In this document: positions 23,567 through 35,150 of the stretch, piece by piece
How positions within the stretch are numbered: position 1 is the stretch's first letter
Layout of the letters: each line of letters begins with the position of its first letter
Assembly: GCA_933228675.1 (NCBI GenBank)
Contig: OW121740.1
Coordinates: forward strand, 127,917,630-127,981,629
Length of the DNA stretch: 64,000 nucleotides
Direction of reading: 5' to 3'
Source of the DNA: Stomorhina lunata
Lineage: Eukaryota; Arthropoda; Insecta; Diptera; Rhiniidae
Program-made: the position numbers and the translations under genes
Notes under the pieces: model-generated
The model's input: the letters and a program-made list of their open reading frames with translations, nothing else
Databases searched by the model: none
Told to the model about the DNA's origin: nothing

Positions 23567-25220
23567 ATATAGTAGAAGAAAAATTACTATTAAAATTAAA
23601 AAGAAAATTTTCATTAGATATACCAAATTGCAAATGCCTGGAATAGATCTTTAAATCAAAAGACTTAAGACATAAACTCCAAAAAAACTTAACTCATAAC
23701 TTATGAATATATTAATTGAAAAAGTTATACATTTTAGTTAGTTTAGTTATCTTCACTAAACATAAACTCTTTTATCAATATTTAAAAGTCTTTTCTTTGT
23801 TTATTTTAATTAGTTAATTTCAATTTAAACGCTTTAAAAACTTGATTTGAAAAACGGTTTAGAATTTCTTTTTATTTTATTTCTAACCCGGCTTGTAGTT
23901 ATTCCTGTTTATTCTCATTCAATAGTTGTTGCTACTTACTTAAGTTTTTTTTCTTAGAGTTATTTGGCCTTTAAGTCAGTCACTAGTGTCTTTTTATTAC
24001 TATCATCATCAGTATTACCACAACAATTATTATTTCTATTACAATTATTGTTTCTTTTAGTGTCTATTTGTCTGCAAAATAACTATTTAAGTTGTACATA
24101 AGTATTTATTTTTTTCTGTTTAGAAAATAGAAAAGAATTTATATATGTATGTATTTTTTTTTTGTTTTTTAGCCAAGACCAGAATTTCTTGATACGCACA
24201 ACTACTTTCACCATCATCACGTAAATATTCGTAAATGTAGTTTTTATGCTGTCCATCAAAGCAATGAATGTGGCATGTCTAAGTTTGGTTAGGTTTTATT
24301 GGAAATGTCACTTGTTGGCAGAGATATAGAGAAAGAATATAATTTATAATGGGCCTCAATGACAAATCACATGATTTTGAGGTTAAAAGATATAGTATAT
24401 AGTTAGGATTATAATCTCTTATATGATCAAAGCTTTTGTTCTTCCAAAAAAGAAACAAATTTATACCCTTGATTTACAACTTCTATTATTTGATAAATGC
24501 CTCTAATTTGGTTTTTATAGACTTATTCAAAATTTTACTTTTAAAACAAATTTCTGAAATTTTTTTAAATTTTATTTTAAAATCTCAAAATTTTACCTTT
24601 TTTTCTAATAAATTGTAATTTTCTTCATTTTAGCTCATAAGAAATTCGTCGCGATCTCCATAAAACTCGTTTTTAGTAATAAATATTTTTTCTTTTCAAT
24701 TTTAATTTTTATACTTTTAATTGTCTTTTAATGTTCTTTTATTGCTATTATGACTTTTGCACATGTTCTCACATCATCATCGAGCCATTTAATTTCTAGC
24801 TTTCAACTACTCAATGCTACGTAGTACGTACACTTTTTTCTGCTTTCCATTTAATTTTGTGTGCAACTATTTCAATAATCAATGTCACTGAAATTTTTGT
24901 ACATAATTTTCTAAACATTTGATTTTAAAGACGACATAGTTCCCACTCCAGTTCTTAGTATTACTACAGAAAATGTTGGCAAACCATGTGTTAGGCGGTG
25001 ATAGAGTAGTTAGGGAATAAATAATCATTTTGGGGTAAATAAAGACGTTTGTGTAAAATTTATGATACACGACGATGTTGCAGAAAATTTTGTTAAGATT
25101 TTCAATTTCCTGCGTTTTTAAATGTGATTAGTTCTAAGATCTTAAAACTAATGGAAAAAATTACAAAGTGATCAATTTTCTGTATCAATTTTAAACTTTT
25201 ACTTAAATTGAATAATAAAA
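23567..25220. other. AT-rich DNA, no gene seen
   Basis: Low-complexity runs and short ATCATCATC-type patches. One dispersed motif copy lies at 23,653-23,671. No coding signal. Confidence 0.5.
23653..23671 (-). repeat. Dispersed CTTAAGTC word, copy 3
   Basis: AAATCAAAAGACTTAAGAC, minus orientation. Confidence 0.45.
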
Positions 25221-25699
25221 CAAGTAAGAAAAGCTATACTCGGTCAAGCCCGACTATATTGTACTCTTCACTACTAAGGTTAAATACGAGTATGGACCAA
25301 CAATTAAACAAGTTTACCTTAAGTCTTAGAGACATACATACATATACTATGTGCTATTTTTTCAAAATTTCGAGATTTATATCATTTCCGGCTAAGGGCC
25401 GGATATGGGAGTTAGGGTCAATTGTGGAGCGATTGCTATCAAATTTTGGATATTGGTTCATATTTATAAAATATTTATCTGTGCAAAGTTTAAGTTATGC
25501 ATTAATCTTTAGAGTTATTAACTTTTTTGTGCTTTTATGTGTATAGTACCTGGTTGACCGGGCCTTGCTCGGAGCTTTATGATAAGCATTTTGTGCAAAT
25601 ATTCAGTTAATTTTGAATTATTTTATTTATTTTTTTCCGATCAACGCATAATTTGCATAGTTTACAGATTAACTCATTTCGAAAAATTTTGGAAATTGG

Positions 25700-26335
25700 T
25701 CATACCAACAGAAACCTCCGTCGACACATGACCAACAACTCTGCTAAATATTATAGCCTGATAAAATGCACAGTTTACGATTTATTTCATTTTGAGTAAT
25801 TTTCAGTGGCGCCACCTGTTGGACGTTGGTCATTCCCATTAATAAACCTTCATCGGCTTATCCGCAACAACTTTGCTAAAGATTATAGCATGATTAAATG
25901 TACAGCTTACGATTAAATTGACTTTGATTAAATTTCAGTAGCGCCACCTGTCGAAATTTCTTCATAACAACTAAGAAACCTTCGTCGGCTCATGTGCAAG
26001 AACTTTGCTAAAGATTATAGCATGACTAAATGTACAGCTTACGATTAAATTGACTTTGAGTAATTTTCAGTAGCGCCACCTGTCGGAAATTATTCACAAA
26101 AACTAAAAAACCTTTGCCGGCTAATGCGCTACAACTTTGCTAAAGATCATAGCATGATCAAATGTACAGTTTACGATTTAATTAATTTTTAGTAATTTTC
26201 AGTGGTGCCACCTAACGAAAATTAATCTTACCAACTTAAAAATCGGCTTATCCGCAACAGCTTCGCTAAAGAGCATAATATGATCAAATTTACAGTTTAC
26301 TATTCTATAAAGAACATACATACAAACATTCATTT
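25700..26335 (+). repeat. ~131-bp tandem repeat (GCGCCACCTGTCGG type)
   Basis: GCGCCACCTGT or a variant falls at about 25805, 25938, 26069 and 26199. Each unit also carries AACTTTGCTAAAGATTATAGC, ATGTACAGCTTACGATTAAAT and CCTTCGTCGGCTCATG. It is the same array as at 6.04-6.42 kb. Confidence 0.85.
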
Positions 26336-26379
26336 ATATAAAAGTTATAACATTACTCATTTTTCCCCTTTTTATCTAC

Positions 26380-26875
26380 TACTTTCAAAAAGTTCCATAT
26401 GCTTATTTGGTACTTCTTTGGTACCAATTGAATTCGGTACATTTTATTAAAACGCAGTTAATATAATTCCTATTCATATTACTTTTGAGATGTTAAGTTA
26501 TCATTTTATCCCTTTTTTACCCATTTTGACCCCAAAATCAAAAAAGTACCAAGTACGTATTCAATATTTCTTTCACATCTATTGACTGCAGTACATAGTT
26601 CCTTTCTATATTCTTTGGTTTAAAATATAAGAGTGGGTTAAAAAAGTACGAAAAAAAATATTTTCACCCTTTTTTACCCCCTATCGGACATAGTTTCAAA
26701 AAAGTACCAAACACCTGTCCGCTTATTTTGATACCTGCTTAAAACGTAATTTTAATTTTGTTTCTATACCTATTACTTTAAGAGATATAACGTTTTCGAT
26801 TTTTTCCCCTTTTTAACCGTTTTTACCCTCTTAGAGTCAAAGGTTCCAAAAGTCCCTTCTTCTTCGACCTATACA
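26380..26875 (+). repeat. ~150-bp degenerate tandem repeat
   Basis: AAAAAAGTACCAAGTACGTA (about 26,538) and AAAAAAGTACCAAACACCTG (about 26,696), with weaker copies at either side, separated by CCCCTTTTTA/TTTTACC words. It corresponds to the 19.77-20.82 kb array. Confidence 0.7.
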
Positions 26876-27453
26876 TCAAAAGATGTAAAAAATCGAGCCG
26901 TTTTCGTGATAGCCATTCTCTATATATATATAGATATATATATACATACAATTATTGCTCGTTTAAGAATATAATAAGATAAGATAAACGTCTTTTGAAT
27001 ATATTTCTTGTATAGGAGGTATGGTCAAATAATTGCCGATTTCTACAAAATTACGAACACTATTTAAAGTTATGATAAGCAATATTTGTGCCGAATATTA
27101 TTAAAATACAACTAAATTTGTGGCTGTAAAGGACCAAAAACTCTATTCCCGGAAGGCATCCCTATGGAAGGTACCCGAAATAGTAATCTGACTTTACCCA
27201 AAAAGATCAAAATATGAGCCTGTGCCAAATTTCATCAAATTATATTTAAAGTTACGACCCGTAGAATGATAACAAGCTTACATAGATAACCGGCCAGCCA
27301 GCCGGACGGACATCGTTAGAACAACTCAGGGAGTGATTTTAAGTCGATTGGTATACTAAAAGGTGGGTCTCAGAACAATATTTCTATACGTTACAAACAT
27401 CAGCAGAAATGCAATATACCCTTTCCACCTATGGTGGCGAAGGGTATAAAAAT

Positions 27454-28782
27454 ACGAACTATCAGACAACTTACAAATTCTGTTCGAAATTGAAACTATT
27501 CCATGGCCACATTCCATTCGTAATGGGTTTTTCTAAAGATTCGGAAACTTTAAAAGATCTTAACCATTAAAAACCCCGAGATCGAAATAAATGATCATCA
27601 GACAGAGCAATGTTCCGTCTATATGTCGAATATATAAAAATATTTTTTGGTCAACAACTGGGGCCAAATTACCGCATTCGATATCGATCATTTAGAAACA
27701 TTTGTGTAGCATACTTTCAGGATAATCTAAAAAGTACGAGTTAATATTATTCTGTTCTAACCCAGCAAAAGATTACTTTTTATGTTCAAATAAATTGGTC
27801 GGTGATTAAATTACCTCAAAAACATAAATAAGTTATGAAAAATCACAAAAAAGATGCAAAAGATATAATTTTATTCAGGGTCTTTATTTTTTTAGATGAT
27901 CTCAAACTAATTTTTATATTCCTATATTAAAAAAATCCCTGAAACTCTACTTTTTATCCCACAGTTAAAAGTCATTATCAGTGACAAAAAATCTTTAATA
28001 ACATTAAAGCAGCTTAAAACAAATATGTTAACAAAAATTAAGGTCACAATCACAAGAAAAAATCCTTTCACCTTATGGAGATCAAAAAACCACAAAAAAT
28101 GTGCATAAAACAGACTCATATAAAAACATTTTAAGAAAAAATATGAAATGTTTCATCGTTTAAGAACTACATTTTAAATTTAAAACTTTCAAAAATTCTC
28201 TTAAAAAATTGCTACAACGAATAAAATTTAAGTTAACACAAAAATTAAGTAATTTTCTTCAAAAAAAATTGGCCATAATATTTAGCAACAAACAACTTGG
28301 TAACAAAATCGTTCTTCAACCAATAATAAATTGAGGATATATAATTTTTTTCTGTTTCAAAATGAACAATAAATATAGTAATTTTACAAATTTTTGGTAA
28401 TGACCTCTTATTAATTTTTTTGCACCTACTGGTTTTTTCCAATAAGGAATTCTTGTTTAAACATTTGATCATTTGAGTTTGTCTTCAAATTGATTATGGG
28501 TCTTTAAATGGTCTTAAGTGGCCCTTGGGTTAAGTGGTTTTGTTACAGCATTGGTTGTTTTTTTCCAGTTTTTGTTAAAAAGTTAAAGGTTTCATCATTA
28601 TTTTCATAATTTTATATAACAAGATCTTTTGTTATTTTTTGTGATGTTCGTTTGTTGTTGAATCACAGCTTGAAATAGCTGTTATGTTCTTAAATGTTTT
28701 ACAGATATAAATTATTATAGATTGAAATTTTATACTTCAATTAATATTTAATAGCTGCGATTATAAAATTTATATTTATGTT
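27454..28782. other. AT-rich DNA, no gene seen
   Basis: Two open stretches of 65-75 codons on the minus strand are low-complexity and match no family I know. No repeat family recognised. Confidence 0.5.
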
Positions 28783-31034
28783 TTTATACCCTTTACCAAT
28801 AGATGAAAGGGTATTATAAGTTTGTGATTCCGTTTGTAATTTTTTTATTAGTGATCGTAGACCCCATAATATACCGATCGACTCAGAATCGATACCGATC
28901 GAGGAGAATCGATTAAGCGATGTCCGTCTGTCTGTCTGTATGTCCGTCCGACTGTCCGAACTGTCTGTTGAAATCAAGTTTCTGAAGCCCCTGGAGGATG
29001 AACCTACATAAGTTATATACCAGATTTTAGGAAATTCTTCCGCAATGAACGCTATTAAATTTCATTAAACGAAAATTTTAAAATTTTTGATTGAAACACA
29101 CTTTAAAATAATAAAAGAAACAAGATACTCCTGGTGTACATGTGATAATATATTATATATCAAATTGTAGGAAATGGTTCCCCAAAGCACTCTTTTAGCA
29201 AAATCGGTCTATAAACAACTAAGACACAGCCAAAACACTAAATTTGATGTATCGCAAATTGCCAAAGTACGCGTTAGAGAATGTTTGTTGAAAAAATGAA
29301 ATGCAGAAATAGGAAAAACCATCCTCCTGGAGCACGGACATACAAACATTTTATATCAGATTTTAGGAAATTCCCCCGCCAAGCACATTATAAAATTTTA
29401 TCAAAAGCGGTCCATAAACAACTGAGACATCGCCAAAACACTACTTGTGATGTAAAGACAATTGCCCAAAGTACGTGTCTAAGAAATTTTGTTGACATTT
29501 TGTAAGTATTGTTTCAGCGATATCTCAGGTGCTTATGAGCCGATTGTGATGAAATTTGACAGCGTTCTTTGTGGGAGGATTTCCTAAAATCTGATATAAG
29601 CTCCAGAAATCTGATTATGAATACCATTCAAGTTGTACCGATCGTCTCAGAATCGGCAGGAGAATCGATTTCTCGACGTCCGTCCGTCTGTCTGTCCATC
29701 TGTCCGTCTGCCTGTCTGTCCTTTTTTCTGTTGTAGTCAAGTTTTTGGAGCTCAGGGTGGGACGATATCCTAAAATTTTGTGTAAAATGCATATGGGTAT
29801 ACCTTCCAGGAGCTTCACAAATCTGATTTTAGCAGACAGACACACTGCATTTATCTTAATTTTATGTCTGACTTTTGAACTTTATGATAACATTTGAGTA
29901 TGTATTATATATCAAATTATAGGTAATCTTCCTAGGAAGTACAAAAATGCATCTAAGTACATGATATCCGTTCAAAACCTACATATGTATGTATGTATCT
30001 CACATATCAACGAAAATTTAAATTGTTTAATTGCAATTGGGAGAAATCCGTTCACATTTGACTATTGCTCCCGTATAACTTCGGCTAAGGCAATCTCTTA
30101 GTAGCTAATAAATGACAAATTATAATTATCTAATTAGCTAATTAATTATAATTATCTATCTATTATAATAGATACGATGATGGCATTTAGTATAAAGACG
30201 TTGTACAATATCGTTATTCAGGGCGATAGCGCCTAAAATAAACTTTCTAGAGGGACAACATTTGACAAAAGTATTTCTGATCTCTTGAAAAGTTCGGCAT
30301 TGAAAATGGGCGAGCTCGGTTTACATTTACTATTATCTCCCATATAACCCCGACCGGGAATTACTTTAATGCTGATAAATTAAATCATATTATAATTGCA
30401 CAAAGAACTAGAGCAAAACTTTCCACACATCCATCGGACAGATCGAAAGAACAATAGATCCCAAATATTATTGTTGAAGTATTCATCTTAATAAGTTAAC
30501 TAACTTTAGATTAATAAATAAATCTTCTAACTTCAGATTAATAAATAAATCTGCTATATATTTCACGTATGTATCTAAAACTATGAGGGTATACCTTATA
30601 ATTCTAAGGCTTGTTTACATTGACAATCATTGTTAAAGCTTTGAGTTCAGTTCAGAGTTTTACATAACTAATCATGAACTTTTAATAGTTGGACAATTCG
30701 TATGAATTAAAGTACACAACCCTCACTGGGCACTGTGTTTTTGGGTTGCATGCCAGAATACTTAATCTTCATCAAATCGATGTGCTCTTGCAAATCTACA
30801 TTTTGAAGCATCCTTTCTGCATGGTTTATCTGGTCTATCGAACTTTATCAAATGTTCGTAAAATAGACACATATCACTTTAGAATCGAAGTGACGCAGCC
30901 TTCGACATCAGCCACCTGTCCAACCTAACATTTGGGTCCAAAACTATTTTAGATGATGACGCCACCAAAAAGCTTTTCGTTTTCCGACTCTTATTTTTAA
31001 AGATTCTTTGCATATAATACTAGTATAACCATAT

Positions 31035-32601
31035 GGGTACTTCCATGGTTATGTACGTGACATTTGTACACGTTTTATTGTCTTTGAATATTGTGGAAAT
31101 AAAAATGGATTAGAATTTTTGAATGAATTTTAGAATCGTACATTATATGTGATGAGTTCTTTCTAAAAAGTATATATATTAAAAAATTGAGCACTGAGTA
31201 CCCAAGTTCCATGCATTCAAAGTTGACTTATGCCCGTGACAAAAAAAGTAAGTGCCTTTTAGAGCCGTAAGGAATTATAGGAGATTTTTTTTTTCGGAAA
31301 AAATGTTTTTATAAAGGCTATTAATGGACCTTTATAATCATGTTTTGTTCAAAAACAAGTATGCATTGGTTGGCTTAGAAAAAACAAATTTGTTCATTAC
31401 GCACGTTTCATTACGCACGTGACACTTTTTACCTTCATACATATTTTAGTAATTTAACATATATTTTCAGAAGTTTTTAAGAAAAAATTTGGCACAGTTC
31501 ATTGTTTGATATTGGGACCATGGCTATTGAAATCGGTCCATTATTTATGGTACCTCCCATAGGTCCCACTTCCCGGAATTGATATTTTGGCCACAAATAT
31601 CAATATTTTTCCATGAATGAATTTGAAGCAAATACTCCTTATGTAAAACTGAATCACTGTACAAAATTTCGTTGAAATCGGTCCACATTTGACCATAGCT
31701 CCCATACAAACTCTTCTGTCAAAACGCACTAAATGAAGCAAAAATCACTAAAACACTCGTAAATCTGAAGATAATGAGAATTCTGAGTTCATTTTTTGCA
31801 TACATAATTTTTGTAAAAGCCGTAATTAATTTTCTAAATTTCAAGGTAATCGGTCCATATTTGACCCTATGCCCCATGTAAGAAAATGTTTCTATGATGG
31901 CAAAATTTAGCAAATATTAGCCTTTATACAGGAAGAAGAACACCTTTGACCTTAGTGGTGAAGGGTATCGTATGGTCGGACTTGACCGACTATAGCACTT
32001 TCTTACTTGTCTTAAATTAAAATAAAATTTATCAAATGGACATAAATGAACAGTATTGAATTTTTCGTACTTACTATTACGCACGTGACAAAGTTCAAAA
32101 ATCCAAAAAAAAAATTACTTTTTGTAGAAGGCAATTAATTTCAATAATTTATTTAAGCAAACAAAAAACATGCTTTAGAAACTAAACAAGACACTTCAAC
32201 TGATAATGAGCAACTAGTGGCATTATGTGGTTCTTTTGCCTTACGCACGTGACAAAGGAATGTTGCCGAAAAAAAAACATTTAAATATTCCGTTATTGAT
32301 GCACAGTTTGCTCTCATCTCACATTTTTATATTCATTTGTTGTTGTATCAGTTACTTACATACCAAACTGCAATATTACATATATATTATTTTCGTCAGC
32401 AGCAATGACAAATAATGGATGTTAAAGCTTTTAAATTGAATTAAAGAGCCTTTCGTTTTACATACCATTTTTTTGCATTTAAGATTATGATAGGCTGAAA
32501 ATTTGTTTACATAGTAAAATCTTTCAATTTTCTGTTCTTAAAAATATTATGCGAGCGTTTTGATTTTTTAACTAACGGTGGACCATTTCATGGAAATGCC
32601 C
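31035..32601 (-). mobile_element. TIR transposon with ATAT target duplication, copy 1
   Basis: Ends read on the element: GGGCATTTCCATGAAATGG (minus strand at 32,601) and GGGTACTTCCATGG (plus strand at 31,035), an imperfect ~13-bp TIR. ATAT flanks both sides (31,031-31,034 and 32,602-32,605). HINE A has the uninterrupted site (one ATAT in GCAATATATGGTTATAC), so the boundaries are confirmed by an empty site within this window. The element carries repeated GTCACGTGCGTAA words and a truncated HINE (31,488-32,010). About 190 bp near 32,230-32,420 is absent from copy 2. No transposase is visible. A 4-bp duplication and GGG tips would be compatible with a Sola-like group, but that is a guess. Confidence 0.85.
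31488..32010 (+). mobile_element. Truncated HINE carried inside TIR element copy 1
   Basis: It contains GGTACCTCCCATAGGTCCC and ATCGGTCCATATTTGACCC. It ends with GGTGAAGGGTATCGTATGG, the GTCGG/CCGAC hairpin (31,975-31,990) and GCACTTTCTTACTTGT. The same fragment sits in TIR element copy 2, so it was captured before the element moved. The 66-codon and 64-codon open stretches here are not genes. Confidence 0.65.
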
Positions 32602-32860
32602 ATATATTGCTTGTACATATGAAGCAATTGTGTGGGGCTCAACTAAGTCAGTAATCAGAAACTATATAATTATCAATATATTCTTACGATTTTGTACTTT
32701 ACTTTTGGAACACCATTGGTGAAGGGTATCCAAGATTCGGCAAAGCCGAATATACCACTCTTACTTGTTAGATACTTGTCTTCAGTTTATTATTATTTGA
32801 TGAAATACTTAATATGATTTTGTTGAAATGCTCCTATTATTATTAGTGAATATATTAATA

Positions 32861-34164
32861 CTAAAGAGTGCTCTAAATAAAATTTGTAGTTGGATTTTCT
32901 TAAATAAAAATCAATCCTTTTAATATAAAAACTTTACAAAATACGCAAATATAATGACATATTATACAAAATCATTTAGCATTAAAATGTTTACTTAGTA
33001 CTCGAGTTTTGCAAAATTATCGACTTTTTTCGGAAACCCTCCCATTAAATTTTTACAGTTGCTTCTGATACCTTTTTGGAGCATGTGTTCCACCTACGCT
33101 TAAAATCGGACATGTTCTTGGAAATCTTTCCTGTGTTCTTCAATTCCTTTTTTACCAGAGCCCAATACCTTTCCACAGGCCGAAGTTCTGGACAGTTAGG
33201 TGGATTTGCCTCTCGTGGTACAAAAATGACATTATTCTTTGAGTACCACACAAGTGCCTTTTTTTCAGAATGGCATAATGCCAAATCGGGCCAAAAAAAT
33301 GTAGTCACTCTGTGCTCTCTTAAAAAGGGTAACAACCGTTTTTGTAGGCACTCCTTTATATAAATTTCTGTGTTTATTGTGCCAGATGCCAAAAATACTT
33401 TACTTCTTTTGCCACAACTGCAAATAGCTTGCCACACGAGAAACTTCTTAGGGAATTTTGTTTGTTTTTTTTGTGCGAAACTCTTGCCGAACATTGCCCC
33501 GTTTATCAGCAACATAAAAATCTTGACCAGGAAGTTAAGAAAAGTCTGCCAGTACGTATGTTTCATCATCCATCACACAACAGGTGTATTTTTTTATAAA
33601 ATCAGACTTCAATTTTTTCGCTCGTTTTTTTGCTTCTAAGTTCTTTATAGCATTGCGATCTGGAACCTTTTGGACTTTGTATGTCTTCAGTCCAGCATAA
33701 GCTTTGACTCTATATGCAAAATTCGTAGAATATTTCACCGTACGAGCTGCTTTTCTTAAAGAAGTGTTAGGCGCTCTTCGAAAGAGTCGCTCGACTTCTT
33801 TTGCCTTACCATTATCTGTAGGACCTTCTTTCCTCCCTGATCCAGGTTTTCTTTCAATGCTCAGGTTTTCCTAATACCGTCTGATGGCATTAGAAACCGT
33901 TCGAGGGTCAACTTTCAAATTTTTAGCTATTTTTTTTAAAAGTCCATGACGGATTTTTTTGAAAAGTTTTAATTATATTTTCACGAACTTTTTTTTCGCA
34001 GTCCATTTTGATTGAAATAACTATTGAAAATTAATAATTTCTAAAATAATAGTATCTGACATATCTATAGAAACTAACTTGATCAAAAAATAAATTATTT
34101 CTTGCACTATGGATAAATTTTGTCTAAAATAGTAAATGCATATTTTTTTTAGAACACTCTTTAG
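32861..34164 (-). mobile_element. Tc1/mariner element, DD37E type, with TIRs and TA site
   Basis: The left TIR CTAAAGAGTGCTCTA begins at 32,861 after TA (32,859-32,860). The right TIR TAGAACACTCTTTAG ends at 34,164 before TA (34,165-34,166). The TIRs differ at one base over this stretch. The 1,304-bp length is typical of the superfamily. A single broken transposase gene fills the minus strand. It is a decayed autonomous element that can be recognised end to end. Confidence 0.9.
32995..34006 (-). pseudogene. DD37E (ITmD37E-like) transposase, broken
   Basis: Cut-and-paste transposase that would bind the TIRs and move the element. Start Met at 34,006 (MDCEKKVRENIIKTFQK), stop TAA at 32,995-32,997, about 337 codons, the usual length. 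An N-terminal HTH-type region with KIAKNLKVDPRTVSNAIRRY is followed by a second block RKPGSGRKEGPTDNGKAKEV. Catalytic residues are all present: MDDETYV (first Asp), FWPDLALCHSEKKALVWY (second Asp) and PNCPELRPVERYWALVK (Glu). By my count 37 residues lie between the second Asp and the Glu, as in the mosquito-type DD37E clade. Breaks seen: a frameshift near 33,940, a stop at 33,871-33,873, a stop at 33,535-33,537 (a CAA-to-TAA change is likely), a frameshift in an A-run near 33,470 and one near 33,050. The longest intact stretch is 33,045-33,569. Confidence 0.9.
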
Positions 34165-34166
34165 TA

Positions 34167-35150
34167 TATTTTAGTCAAATGGGTAAAAATTCAATACAAT
34201 AACCTAATGTACGCAAATACTCAACCTACGAGTCTACTTATAAACTTATTATAAGTAAAACTACATACAATAAAAATTAAACGTCCAACCCGTTCTTTAA
34301 TTTAGTGCCGTTTTTTATCCCAAAAACCTAAATTTTCCTTCCCGAAAGTTTATTAAATTATATTTATTATGATAAATATTTCATTCTCTGGACATTTACT
34401 GCAAAAAACCTTGTAATCAGTGTCTTTAAGATCATTTTGCAAAATATAAAAAGTCTGCAAAAAGAATCATAAGAAAATAATTTAATTTAACGCAAAAAAC
34501 CGCATGTGAATGCTGTTGGGCACTTTGTCTCAAATTTAAGCAAACTTTTACTAAAACAGTTATTTAAAATACTCGTACGTATGACTTAAACTTATTCCAT
34601 TTAAGGTTTACTTTAAACATTAACATTATAACTATATATTCTTTTCTCTTTCCCTTTTTTTTCTTTTTTCATTATGGGATTCTTTTTGCTGGTTATTAAT
34701 TAATTTTTAAAAGCCGCATAAAACATAAATATTTATTGTTTAAGGGTGTTCTGATGAGGACATTTATGGTCTTGTTGTCGGTAACGTTTAAAAGTTTTTG
34801 TTTGGTAAAAGTTAAAATATTTTTGTTGGGTGAAATTGTCTGTATCACAAATCAATTTGATTACAATCACTTAACTTTAATTGCTACAGCTTAAAAGGAA
34901 ATTGAAAATAATGCGGCTTTAGCAAAAATTTCAAGAATATTTGTTTTATAAGTTTATAACTTTATCAGTTTTAATCTGAAACAATCTTGAAACTTTAATT
35001 GAAAATTATTAAACAAACTACAGGAAACTCGAAAAAAAGTTAAGAGGAATATTTTTTTTGCATGCGTAATTTATTTAAACGGCAGAATTCAATTTAAAGC
35101 AATGTGGATTAATGGTATTTTTCAATTAAATTAATTGCAAAAATTTTAAA
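34167..35150. other. AT-rich DNA, no gene seen
   Basis: Unremarkable AT-rich sequence between the Tc1/mariner element and the satellite. No coding signal. Confidence 0.5.

Larger units (their letters stand above)
25547..26945 (+). mobile_element. CCGGG-headed element inserted in HINE C
   Basis: It begins TACCTGGTTGACCGGGCC with TTGCTCGG closing a CCGGG/CTCGG hairpin, and ends in (AT)n TAGATATATATATA. Inside come two tandem arrays: about four to five ~131-bp units (25.70-26.33 kb) and about four ~150-bp units (26.38-26.87 kb). Head, tail and internal arrays repeat the architecture of the element at 10.28-13.46 kb although the array sequences differ. No protein is encoded. The class is undetermined. 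Confidence 0.6.
25221..27453 (-). mobile_element. HINE copy C, interrupted
   Basis: On the minus strand the 5' end at about 27,453 reads TATACCCTTCGCCACC then GGTGGAAAGGGTATATTGC. AGACCCACCTTTTAGTATAC and ACGATGTCCGTCCGGCTGG follow. The 3' end at 25,221 has a TCGG/CCGA hairpin (25,240-25,253) and TTTCTTACTTGT. The block order agrees with copies A, B and D. Copy C is split at 25,547-26,945 by a CCGGG-headed element, after which HINE sequence resumes (GGAGGTATGGTCAAATAATTG near 27,015). No coding capacity. Confidence 0.65.
28783..32768 (+). mobile_element. INE-1/DINE-1-like HINE, copy B (inverted partner of A), interrupted
   Basis: The 5' end reads TTTATACCCTTTACC, then GAAAGGGTATTATAAGTTTG, then GATCGACTCAGAATCGATAC and GCGATGTCCGTCTGTCTG. 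The 3' end has the perfect ATTCGGC/GCCGAAT hairpin (32,735-32,751) and TATACCACTCTTACTTGT. It is collinear with copy A in inverse orientation over its whole length; the 79-codon open stretches at 6800-7039 and 30,689-30,928 differ at only two residues. Its microsatellite is short while that of copy A is expanded. A TIR transposon (31,035-32,601) was inserted later, and copy A shows the empty site. Confidence 0.7.

Noticed and set aside
31541..31741. 66-codon stretch repeated at 38,646-38,843
   Set aside because: It lies in the truncated HINE carried by both TIR elements. Conservation reflects transposition, not coding.
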